Origin: Chitinophagaceae bacterium
Lineage (GTDB): Bacteria; Bacteroidota; Bacteroidia; Chitinophagales; Chitinophagaceae
Direction of reading: 5' to 3'
Length of the DNA: 64,000 nt
Assembly: GCA_947458275.1 (NCBI GenBank)
Contig: CANGYR010000006.1
Coordinates: 1-64,000 of the forward strand
A program made the position numbers and the translations under genes. Below, one piece after another: positions 50,692 to 59,206 of the stretch (its first letter is position 1; every line of letters begins with the position of its first letter). The notes beneath the pieces are model-generated. The model searched no databases, was not told the origin of the DNA, and worked only from the letters and a program-made list of their open reading frames with translations.

Positions 50692-50747
50692 TTAAAATGG
50701 TTGGGTAAAAATGACTAAGATAGAAGAGTTTACCTATTTTTAATATT

Positions 50748-51566
50748 ATGTCCGAAAGCAAGGAATTAGACAGCGTAATTGTTCTAAAACACAAAATATC
50801 CTCCAAATATCTCAAAAGAGAAGTCCTTGTTGACGGATATCTTCCTCCGGGAATTGAAAATCCCTCCGAATTGCCTCTATTGCTGGTTAATGATGGCCAG
50901 GATCTTAGAACAATGAAATATGAAAATATCGTTCAACATCTTTTTGATAAGGAGGATATAGAACCGTTATTTACTGTTGGTATTCATTGTTCTGCAGACA
51001 GGAAAAATGAGTATGGCACGGCAGGTGTTTTGGATTATCTGGGCAGGGGCACTAAGGCAGATGTTTATCAACAATTTATATTCGAGGAGCTGCTGCCTTT
51101 TATCAGAAAGGAATACGCGGTAACTTCTTTCAAGCACAAGGCTTATGCAGGATTTTCATTAGGCGGATTGAGTGCTATTGACATAGTTTGGAAACATCCG
51201 GAAGAGTTTTCTTTTGCCGGTGCATTTAGCGGATCATTCTGGTGGCGCGACAGGGATCAGGATCATGAAGATTTTGATGAGAATACCGACAGGATAATGC
51301 ATCGCATCATCAGAGAAGGGAATTATAGCCCATGGCTTAAGTTCTTTTTTGAAGTAGGCGCTAAGGATGAAACGGCAGACAGAAATAATAATGGTATTAT
51401 AGATATTATTGACGACACCCTTGATTTAATTAAAGAGCTTACCAATAAAGGATATAACAGGGAAAATGATATTAATTATCTCGAGTTGCAAGAGGGAAAG
51501 CACGATGTGCCCACCTGGGCCGGAGCGTTTCCGGTATTTTTGAAATGGGTTTGGGGTAAAAAATAA
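50748..51566 (+). CDS. Esterase (enterochelin-esterase-like alpha/beta hydrolase) with Ca-binding-type loop
   Basis: A 272-residue cytosolic hydrolase of the esterase D/Fes-like type: LLLVNDGQDL near the N-terminus, nucleophile Ser137 in GFSLGG, then AFSGSFWWRDR, and catalytic His252 in EGKHDVPTW. Residues 211-219 (DRNNNGIID) match an EF-hand/dockerin calcium loop, unusual inside this fold. It is divergent from the ATP-grasp/YbdK pair and recurs with them in related genomes by my recollection; it might release or trim their product. Strong palindromic terminator downstream. Confidence 0.85.
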   Translation: MSESKELDSVIVLKHKISSKYLKREVLVDGYLPPGIENPSELPLLLVNDGQDLRTMKYENIVQHLFDKEDIEPLFTVGIHCSADRKNEYGTAGVLDYLGRGTKADVYQQFIFEELLPFIRKEYAVTSFKHKAYAGFSLGGLSAIDIVWKHPEEFSFAGAFSGSFWWRDRDQDHEDFDENTDRIMHRIIREGNYSPWLKFFFEVGAKDETADRNNNGIIDIIDDTLDLIKELTNKGYNRENDINYLELQEGKHDVPTWAGAFPVFLKWVWGKK

Positions 51567-51573
51567 TCTTAGT

Positions 51574-51626
51574 TTTCAATTAATAAAAAAGCGACAAGTT
51601 GATTGTCGCTTTTTTATTAATTGAAA
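51574..51626. terminator. Bidirectional terminator with a perfect 24-bp stem
   Basis: Arms 51574-51597 and 51603-51626 are exact complements around GTTGA, with core AAAAAAGCGACAA. It separates the esterase gene from the convergent T9SS cargo gene. Confidence 0.93.
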
Positions 51627-51635
51627 GTTGAAATT

Positions 51636-52895
51636 TTATTTGTTGAAACTTGCAGTCACCACATCCTGATCAGTAGATATTTGAATGATGTATTTGCCAT
51701 GAGGAAGTTTTGATACATTCAACATGCGTTTATTGTATCCCGCTAGTGCCATGGTATTTTCTGTTTGTAAAACTCTTCCGGTGATGTCAATAATTTTAAC
51801 TATAGCTTTTGCTTTAGTCAAACTGTTCCATTCAATTGATATGTTTTCTTTGGCAGGATTAGGATAAATATTGTTCACACTCAAATTGCTTCTGGAAGGA
51901 ACTACTTTTACAATTCTGGAAATAACAAACTTGCCGGCTTTGTCTATTGTTTTTATACGATAGTAAGCAGTTTTATTTTCATTTGTCTTATCCGTAAACT
52001 GATAGTTGTTAGAGTTTGATCCGATGGCATTTACGTTTGTAATGGCAGTAAAGTTTTTACCATCATAAGATCTTTCCAGAATAAATTTATCGGTATTTAA
52101 TTCGTGTTCTGTTCTCCATTTGATGATATTGGCATCTTTAGTATTGGATGCAGTTACATTAATCATTGAGACTGGGAGGGCCGGTCTGGTGCATAATGTG
52201 TTACTGTAACTTGCAGTAGATCCATTCCATGTTACAGCATTGCCGTCTTTATTAGATGACCATGAGTTTGCATTGTATGATTTGACAGGTGCTAAAGTAA
52301 TAAGGGGATTTCCCAAGTTTGCTGATGCACAACTTGCATTACCTTGAACTGCCAACTGAAGATATCTCAATGTATTGGTTCCGCTTGCGGAATTGGCTAA
52401 ATTGCCTGTGTGACTCCAATTGGAAGTCACATCTGTATTTATATAAACCACATAAATAGGATTAGTGCCATTACATAGTCCGGTAACATCATAATTTTGA
52501 TCCAGGCTATCAGTAATAAAAAGTACCCTGCTGTTCGCAGGTATATCTGTACTGGGAGATGTAACTTCAATTATACTGCAAGTCCCTCCAGTCGTGGTGA
52601 TGCTGCCTGTACCCAATTTGATTGAAGCTTTGGCTCCTGATAGAGCTTTTGGCGGAGTAGAAAGATTATTAGAAAAAGGCGGATTAACAGAATTATAAAT
52701 TAGGTTGTACTTGTCTACAGTTGATGCGGTTGTTGTATTGAATACTACGAATTCATTATAACCTTCAAGAGTATTTGTAGTCCCCGGAATAGGAGCGCCG
52801 CAAGAGTTAACCATTGCATAGATAATATCAGGGCACTGAGCATATGAAAATGTAGTTACAAACAAGCCTAATACAGCGGATAAAATTTTTTTCAT
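51636..52895 (-). CDS. Secreted protein with T9SS type A sorting domain
   Basis: 419 residues: signal peptide (ending FSYAQ, residue 19), an N-terminal domain (about 20-190) with YNEFVVFNTT and ITDSLDQNYDV that resembles a lamin-tail (LTD)-like domain, a middle fibronectin-like part (IIKWRTEHELNTDKFILERSYDG, about 255-340) and the C-terminal type IX signal (NIYPNPAKENISIEW ... HGKYIIQIST, about 344-419). It should be exported and attached or released at the cell surface. Function otherwise unknown. Confidence 0.88.
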   Translation of the reverse strand: MKKILSAVLGLFVTTFSYAQCPDIIYAMVNSCGAPIPGTTNTLEGYNEFVVFNTTTASTVDKYNLIYNSVNPPFSNNLSTPPKALSGAKASIKLGTGSITTTGGTCSIIEVTSPSTDIPANSRVLFITDSLDQNYDVTGLCNGTNPIYVVYINTDVTSNWSHTGNLANSASGTNTLRYLQLAVQGNASCASANLGNPLITLAPVKSYNANSWSSNKDGNAVTWNGSTASYSNTLCTRPALPVSMINVTASNTKDANIIKWRTEHELNTDKFILERSYDGKNFTAITNVNAIGSNSNNYQFTDKTNENKTAYYRIKTIDKAGKFVISRIVKVVPSRSNLSVNNIYPNPAKENISIEWNSLTKAKAIVKIIDITGRVLQTENTMALAGYNKRMLNVSKLPHGKYIIQISTDQDVVTASFNK

Positions 52896-53083
52896 TTTTT
52901 TCGATTTATTTGAAGTAGCTATAAAATATCGAGAGATAATATATAGATAAAATTTATTTGATCCTATTTTTAGGAAATTAAAGTTCGCAATTTAAACAAT
53001 TTAGTGGTTATTCTGACATTTGTTAAAAACTTTACTTAAACCTAATCTTTGCGGCAGAATTATCATTTTGGAGCAACTCTTAG

Positions 53084-53091
53084 TAACTTTG
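53084..53091 (+). promoter_or_regulatory. -7 element for ribBA
   Basis: TAACTTTG, an exact match 19 bases before the ATG. No FMN-riboswitch-like structure is visible upstream. Confidence 0.45.
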
Positions 53092-53110
53092 TGTCTCAAA
53101 TTGAAAAAAT

Positions 53111-54316
53111 ATGTTAGATAAGGTAGAGTCGGCCATAGAAGATATCAGATCAGGGAAAATGGTGATTGTGGTGGATGATGAAGATCGTGAAAATGAAGGC
53201 GATTTTGTCACCGCCGCCCGCAATGCCACCCCCGAAGTGATCAATTTCATGAGTACGCACGGGCGTGGGCTGATTTGTGCTTCCCTTACAGATGATCGCT
53301 GCGTGGAGTTGAATTTGCAGCCGATGGTTCAGGACAACACCTCACTTCACGAGACTGCATTTATGGTGAGTGTAGACCTTTTAGGTAATGGATGTACTAC
53401 CGGAATTTCCGCTCATGACAGATCGAAAACGATTCAGGCACTGATTAATCCCGATACCAAACCGGAAGATCTCGGTCGTCCGGGGCATATATTTCCCCTC
53501 CGTGCCAAAAAGGGCGGAGTATTAAGAAGAGCAGGTCATACGGAAGCAACAATTGATTTGGCCAGATTAGCCGGTTTTGAACCTTCAGGAGTTTTGGTAG
53601 AAATCATGAATGAAGATGGTTCCATGGCCAGACTGCCAGAACTAATTGAAATAGCTCAAAAGTTTGATTTGAAAATCATTTCCATAAAAGATTTGATTGA
53701 ATACCGTTTAAGAACCGAGACGCTGATACGAGAGGAAGTAAGAGTGGAAATGCCTACTATTTTTGGAAAATTTGAACTAATCGGATTTACCCAATTGAAT
53801 ACCGGCGAAACGCATCTGGCACTAAAAAAAGGAAACTGGGAAAAAGACGAGCCTGTTTTAGTTAGGGTACACAGCAGTTGCATGACAGGTGATATTCTGG
53901 GTTCGCTTCGTTGTGATTGTGGCGAACAATTGCATCATGCCATGCAAATGATTGATCAGGCAGGAAAGGGGCTCATATTGTATATGAACCAGGAGGGGAG
54001 AGGAATCGGCTTGGTCAATAAATTAAAAGCATACAAATTACAGGAAGAGGGTTTGGATACTGTAGAAGCTAATCTTAAACTTGGCTTTGGAATGGATGAA
54101 AGAGATTATGGAGTAGGGGCGCAAATTCTGCGTCAACTGGGCATATCCAAAATGAAATTATTAACGAATAATCCTAAAAAAAGAGCCGGTATAAATGGCT
54201 ATGGTTTGGAGGTCGTGGAAACAGTTCCAATTGAAATAAAACCGAATGCGCATAACAAGAAATATCTTTTTACGAAAAGAGACAAGCTTGGTCACGAAAT
54301 ATTGAATGGACTCTAA
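53111..54316 (+). CDS. ribBA: Bifunctional DHBP synthase / GTP cyclohydrolase II
   Basis: Provides both starting compounds of riboflavin: dihydroxybutanone phosphate (N-terminal RibB, residues 1-200) and the pyrimidine from GTP (C-terminal RibA, about 205-401). RibB motifs: [11 protein letters not shown] (22-32), GICA-type loop, [11 protein letters not shown] (140-150). RibA zinc cysteines Cys257, Cys268 and Cys270 are in HSSCMTGD and LRCDCG, with the NQEGRGIGL loop near 295. Both halves look intact and full length. It converges with tamB. Confidence 0.97.
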   Translation: MLDKVESAIEDIRSGKMVIVVDDEDRENEGDFVTAARNATPEVINFMSTHGRGLICASLTDDRCVELNLQPMVQDNTSLHETAFMVSVDLLGNGCTTGISAHDRSKTIQALINPDTKPEDLGRPGHIFPLRAKKGGVLRRAGHTEATIDLARLAGFEPSGVLVEIMNEDGSMARLPELIEIAQKFDLKIISIKDLIEYRLRTETLIREEVRVEMPTIFGKFELIGFTQLNTGETHLALKKGNWEKDEPVLVRVHSSCMTGDILGSLRCDCGEQLHHAMQMIDQAGKGLILYMNQEGRGIGLVNKLKAYKLQEEGLDTVEANLKLGFGMDERDYGVGAQILRQLGISKMKLLTNNPKKRAGINGYGLEVVETVPIEIKPNAHNKKYLFTKRDKLGHEILNGL

Positions 54317-54353
54317 TCTGGCTGTTCCTTTCTTATTCCTTATTTTATATTTC

Positions 54354-57300
54354 TTATTTTATATTTCGCTTTTCTTCCGCTTCAATATTTTTTCTGCTTT
54401 TAAAAACGTCAGAAATTTTATTCATATCCTTTCTGTATGAAAGCTGAAGCCCCGATCTGTTTCTCTGATTGAGTGCAAAATCAATACTGCTTCTGTTGAA
54501 TCCAACAACTCTTAGCGAGCCATCTTTATTAATCAGCCATTCCACATTGATATCAGGAGTTAGCAGTCCTCTTCGGTCAAGTTGTTGAAGATATTGAGAG
54601 TTGTTGTAATCAAGATTGCCCCCAACCAGAACTACCAGTCTGTTGTTCAATAGGATTTTTAATCCGGCTCTTACATTGGCCTGTAACTGTGACGCGCTTC
54701 TTTGCAAATCAAGAGAAGGATTGATGTCGATATATGTTGATAGTATGCCGTCGGTGGCTTTCTCCAGCTCACGATTAAGAAAATTGGTCAGTAAATTACT
54801 TATCATTCCACCAATGGTGCTGGTGATCAAAGTGCTCGCATTGCCTTGTGACAAAAAATTCTGATTCCCTGAGATAAAAGAGTTGAATAGCAGCAGGCTC
54901 GCTACCTGTTTATTCATTTCATTGTCATCTGTTTTAAAATCAGCCAGCTTTTTCACGATAACATCATTTCTTCTTGCGTCACTTTTTTCAGGTAATTCAA
55001 AAGTAAATTTTACGGTTGGTTTTAAAAGTATTCCGGTTAGTCTTGATATAATTTTGATATCCTCTCTTTGCTTGAATCCGCCGTCTGTAGTGAGACTGCT
55101 GATGTCTACATTTTTTGCCAGATACTCCGCTTCGATGTCAATATTCGCCTGATAGGGGTCCCCATTCCAGTTGATCATTCCCTTGTTCAGCGTAAATGGC
55201 TTTTTAAAAAAAGTTTGGAAATTAAATGTGTACTCTCCCTTGGTAATTTGATAAGTGCCCCTCATGCTAAGTGGCTCATTGTTGCCAACTCTGATGTTGA
55301 TCAATCCTGTTCCATGGCCTCGAACAATATCACCGGTTTCTTCATCAAGAATTACATCTACGTTACAGGCAGGATTTGCTTTTACATTCAGATTCAATAA
55401 GATGTTTGTGGTGGTAGTAGTTTTTAATTCTTCTATTTCAGAACCATATTTCACAAAGTCAATGTATTCCATCGAATTGCTTTCTTTCTCTTCAGATGTT
55501 GATAGATATATCTGACTGGAGTCAAGTATGCTCGGTTCTCCGTCAATATTGATTTGTATGTTGTTGATAGGCCCGTTGAGATTCATGATGGCACGTCCAA
55601 TAATATTGCCCCAAAATACTGGGTTGTCATTTTGTTTGGTGTTTAAAAGCGCCAACTTTTCCGATTCAATTCTGATATCTTCAAAAGAGAAATCGCTGAA
55701 GAAATTATGACGAATCTTTCCATTGAGTGTAGCACTATTGCTCAGAGAATCGGTTAATTTTATTTTATCTAAATTGATTATGTCCTTATCAAATATTACT
55801 GACTGTTTATTGAGGTCATAACGGCAACGGGTATATCCAACCTCCATGCTCGCTTTTTCAATTTGTGCATTACCTGTTAGATAATTCCGTTGTTGATTCC
55901 CCCATATTCTTAAAGCTGCCGATGCATTTCCTTGTATTTTACTGAAAACATCATTCAGGTAGGGTTCAAGGATGGAAAGCTCTAATTGATCGGCTATTAT
56001 TTTTATATCAGTCTGGTTGTCAGAGCTGTCTTTGTAATTATGTGTTCCTTCAACATTTATTTTGTTTTTATCATTGTTTAAATCTCCTTTAAATGAGATT
56101 AACCCGGTTTTTAAATCAGCATTGGCATCTAACATGATCTTGCCTATAAGCTTATGCTCAATTTCCAGTGAATCAATTGCACCATTATAATTAATTGCTG
56201 TTTCATTAAGCGGGTCTGTCACAACAATCAAACCGCTCAAGCTTCCTTTTACAAGTGGATCTTTGAACAAATAGGGCACAAAATCATTCAGTTCAATTTG
56301 ATTAAGGTTCGCTTTAATGAGTGGAAGTCCGGATTTTGCATCAGTATCTGTTACGATGCTGATGAATTGATTTTTGTGAAAAAACATGACCTCTTTAGCA
56401 TCAATCAGTTTGTTTCTGATGGTTAGCTCTCCGTCTTTATTCAATAACCATTTTTTTTCGTTTATGATGAACGAAGAAGGGTAGAAATTTATTTTTACAC
56501 CATCTGAATAGTTTTGAACACTGGCATTCAAAATGGCCTCGTTTAGTGTGGAAGTGGCACTGGTTCTTAATTGAATATCTGAAATGTCGTTATGAGAAGT
56601 TATATATAATTTGCTTGCAGGAAATTTAATGCTGTCGGACAGTGTGATTTCTCCGAAATTAATAATTGTACTGAGCGTATCTTTATTTCCCTTGCTATTC
56701 AGGATGATATCAGAGAATCTCTTGCCTTCATATGCAAATTGCGGGATTTTTGCTTTCGCATTTAGTTCGTACTCATCCAGATTCAGATTGCCTGAAATGG
56801 TTGTATTATCAAATCCTCCAATATTTTTATCAATTAACTTTATGTATGAATCAACATTCTTTGTTTCGATATCAAATGAAAAATTTTGTCTCGATGCAGC
56901 AATGCCAGGTTTCTTTATATAGGCAGGGTAGTATTTATGCAGAAAAACACTAAAGGCATCTTTTAGTTCCATTATTTTAAAATCGCCGTTTATGTTTGCA
57001 CTTACTTCATTTGAACTGAGGGATATTTTTTTCTTGTCATTTAAAATAACCGAGGTTATATTTAATGAGTCGAATGACAATCTTTTATTTTCTTTTTTAA
57101 GCTCAGCATTATAAATCCTGGCAGTGCCAATAAAATTGTCAATGTTATTTCCTGAGAAATTCAAATTAAATAACCCTTTCAGTGTTATATCTCTGTTGAT
57201 TAGTTGTATGTTTTTAAGATTGATATATTCCACATCAGCATCAATGTTGAAAGAGGGATTATCTTTGGAAACATTCAGACTTCCATCCATTCTGTTTATC

Positions 57301-58994
57301 TGAAAATTCGGATCATTCATCGATAAATGACCGTTAAATAAATTTTTAATAAATCTCCCATTTACATTGATGTTTTGATAGTTGTAATTATTGTATTCCA
57401 ACTGAGAAATGTCTCCCTTGAAATCAACATTAATGCTTTCGGCAGAAAATCCTGTTCCTTTTATTTTGCCGGACAATGAAACGGTTCCCAATTTCTTTTC
57501 TGCGGTGAGTTCAGACAGTTTAAATCGTGAGGTGTTTATGAAACCTTCATATGAAGAAAGTTTATTTTCCGGGAAACTCATTTTTACATCTGCATTCAGA
57601 TTGCCCATTCTTGAAGCAAATAGCCCTTTTGTTTTAAAGTCATTATATAATCCTGAAAAATCACCTTTAAATTCAATTGTTCCAATTTTTTGAATCGTAT
57701 TTTGGTCTATTTTTTTCAAATCAGGGGCGATAGAAATAAGGTCAGTTAAATTAATTTTTAATTGGTTTGTTGTATAGTTTATTATCGTACTATCAATATC
57801 CGGCAAACCCTTCATGCTTAAATTCCCCGTTATCAGAGAATTGCCCGTTCTGATATTCATATTGCTCATGGAAAGATCCTCAATTGTTCCTTTTGCATCA
57901 CCATTCAAAATGATTGTTTTTTTCCAGCCAATCAATTCAGGAGCGAATATGGCAATGTCATCAGTATGAACCTCGCTGTCTTTAAAGTGGCCTTCCAGCA
58001 AAACATTGCTGATGAATTCATTCATGTCCTTGTTGAAAGATGAATACCTCATTGAATAGTAATCTTTCAAATGACTGCGATTTGTGATTAAGTTGAGCGA
58101 TTTGAATTCCATGATTTCGGGAGTGAATGTCATGTCGGCTGTCAACTCTTTTATAATGAGTCCGTTCTTCTCCTTTGTGGATAAAGAAACCTTTCCTGTG
58201 ATATGGTCATCTTTTAAGGTAGCATTGTTAATGCTTCCGTTAATATCCCCAAAATAAATATGGTTTTCATCAAATTGATTTACATACAGAGGCCTGCTGG
58301 ATTCTCTCTCATTTTGATATGCTCCGTTTATGATGTTCAGCCGGTCGAGTGTTATATTTAAGGACGTATTATTTTTTTTGTCTGTTTTTTTCGCAACTAC
58401 CGGTTTATAATTTATTGGTCTTCTGCCTGTATAATCAGTTTGTAAAAAATAGGGTTTAAGTAAGTTTAGTTTTTCAATAGAAATATCTTGATTGGTTAAA
58501 TCAAACTTTTTAAGTGTAAGGTCTATTTCATCTGCTGAAACAATCATATCCTCTCCAATCCATTTATCAATGCGAGATAAATGAATTTTTTCAATGTGCA
58601 GCTCTTTGCAATCAAGTTCTATTTTGTTTTTCTTTTTTTGAGAAGTAGGGGAGGAGAAATAATCAACCAAAAACTGATAATTCCATTTTTCATCTGTACG
58701 ATCTATATTTACAATTATGTCGGATAATCCTAGGTACTTAATGATTATTTTATCTTTTGTGAAAAACCAATCGTTGACATTTACTCTCGCACTCCCCGCA
58801 TAAAGCAAAGTGTCTTTCTTTAAATCTTCAATCAACAATCCCTTAAATTCCAGTTTGTTAAAAAAGGCAATGTCAACCGACTGAATGCTTACTTTAGAAT
58901 TAAGTCGTTCAGATAGAATGCCTGCCGCTTTTTGAGTAAGTTTTGTTTGAACATAGGGAAGATGTAAAAGTCCATATGCCAGTAATAGCAGCAT
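54354..58994 (-). CDS. tamB: TamB-like translocation and assembly module protein
   Basis: A 1546-residue inner-membrane-anchored protein that bridges the periplasm and helps move lipid or barrel proteins to the outer membrane. After an N-terminal helix come long beta-rich AsmA-like repeats; the last 400 residues hold the TamB domain (GTGLINIRVGNNEPLSMRG, YQANIDIEAEYLAKNVDISSL, GGMISNLLTNFLNRELEKA). The ATG at 58994 would cut the membrane helix short: the frame continues upstream as LKKILKISSRVVIIVL with no ATG, GTG or TTG before a stop. A CTG at 59042 may be the real start. No tamA is adjacent. Confidence 0.9.
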   Translation of the reverse strand: MLLLLAYGLLHLPYVQTKLTQKAAGILSERLNSKVSIQSVDIAFFNKLEFKGLLIEDLKKDTLLYAGSARVNVNDWFFTKDKIIIKYLGLSDIIVNIDRTDEKWNYQFLVDYFSSPTSQKKKNKIELDCKELHIEKIHLSRIDKWIGEDMIVSADEIDLTLKKFDLTNQDISIEKLNLLKPYFLQTDYTGRRPINYKPVVAKKTDKKNNTSLNITLDRLNIINGAYQNERESSRPLYVNQFDENHIYFGDINGSINNATLKDDHITGKVSLSTKEKNGLIIKELTADMTFTPEIMEFKSLNLITNRSHLKDYYSMRYSSFNKDMNEFISNVLLEGHFKDSEVHTDDIAIFAPELIGWKKTIILNGDAKGTIEDLSMSNMNIRTGNSLITGNLSMKGLPDIDSTIINYTTNQLKINLTDLISIAPDLKKIDQNTIQKIGTIEFKGDFSGLYNDFKTKGLFASRMGNLNADVKMSFPENKLSSYEGFINTSRFKLSELTAEKKLGTVSLSGKIKGTGFSAESINVDFKGDISQLEYNNYNYQNINVNGRFIKNLFNGHLSMNDPNFQINRMDGSLNVSKDNPSFNIDADVEYINLKNIQLINRDITLKGLFNLNFSGNNIDNFIGTARIYNAELKKENKRLSFDSLNITSVILNDKKKISLSSNEVSANINGDFKIMELKDAFSVFLHKYYPAYIKKPGIAASRQNFSFDIETKNVDSYIKLIDKNIGGFDNTTISGNLNLDEYELNAKAKIPQFAYEGKRFSDIILNSKGNKDTLSTIINFGEITLSDSIKFPASKLYITSHNDISDIQLRTSATSTLNEAILNASVQNYSDGVKINFYPSSFIINEKKWLLNKDGELTIRNKLIDAKEVMFFHKNQFISIVTDTDAKSGLPLIKANLNQIELNDFVPYLFKDPLVKGSLSGLIVVTDPLNETAINYNGAIDSLEIEHKLIGKIMLDANADLKTGLISFKGDLNNDKNKINVEGTHNYKDSSDNQTDIKIIADQLELSILEPYLNDVFSKIQGNASAALRIWGNQQRNYLTGNAQIEKASMEVGYTRCRYDLNKQSVIFDKDIINLDKIKLTDSLSNSATLNGKIRHNFFSDFSFEDIRIESEKLALLNTKQNDNPVFWGNIIGRAIMNLNGPINNIQINIDGEPSILDSSQIYLSTSEEKESNSMEYIDFVKYGSEIEELKTTTTTNILLNLNVKANPACNVDVILDEETGDIVRGHGTGLINIRVGNNEPLSMRGTYQITKGEYTFNFQTFFKKPFTLNKGMINWNGDPYQANIDIEAEYLAKNVDISSLTTDGGFKQREDIKIISRLTGILLKPTVKFTFELPEKSDARRNDVIVKKLADFKTDDNEMNKQVASLLLFNSFISGNQNFLSQGNASTLITSTIGGMISNLLTNFLNRELEKATDGILSTYIDINPSLDLQRSASQLQANVRAGLKILLNNRLVVLVGGNLDYNNSQYLQQLDRRGLLTPDINVEWLINKDGSLRVVGFNRSSIDFALNQRNRSGLQLSYRKDMNKISDVFKSRKNIEAEEKRNIK

Positions 58995-59153
58995 TAAGAC
59001 AATGATGACTACCCGGGATGATATTTTTAATATTTTTTTCAGTCTGCTATATTGTCTGTAAAATTAAACAATCGTGAGGTCTGCACAAATTGAAACTTAC
59101 ATTTTAAGGAATTATTTGAATGATTTAAAGAATTATTTTGCTCCCGGCCTAAA

Positions 59154-59187
59154 TTTGATGTAATAAAAGATAGTTTTGATACATTTA
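59154..59187 (+). promoter_or_regulatory. Promoter for the M14 peptidase gene
   Basis: TTTG (59154-59157), 22-base spacer, TACATTTA (59180-59187), about 20 bases before the ATG. Confidence 0.45.
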
Positions 59188-59206
59188 CATACTCAAAGCA
59201 TACATT

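Noticed and set aside
52896-53110. FMN riboswitch before ribBA
   Set aside because: No RFN-like multi-stem conserved sequence; only a -7 element close to the ATG.
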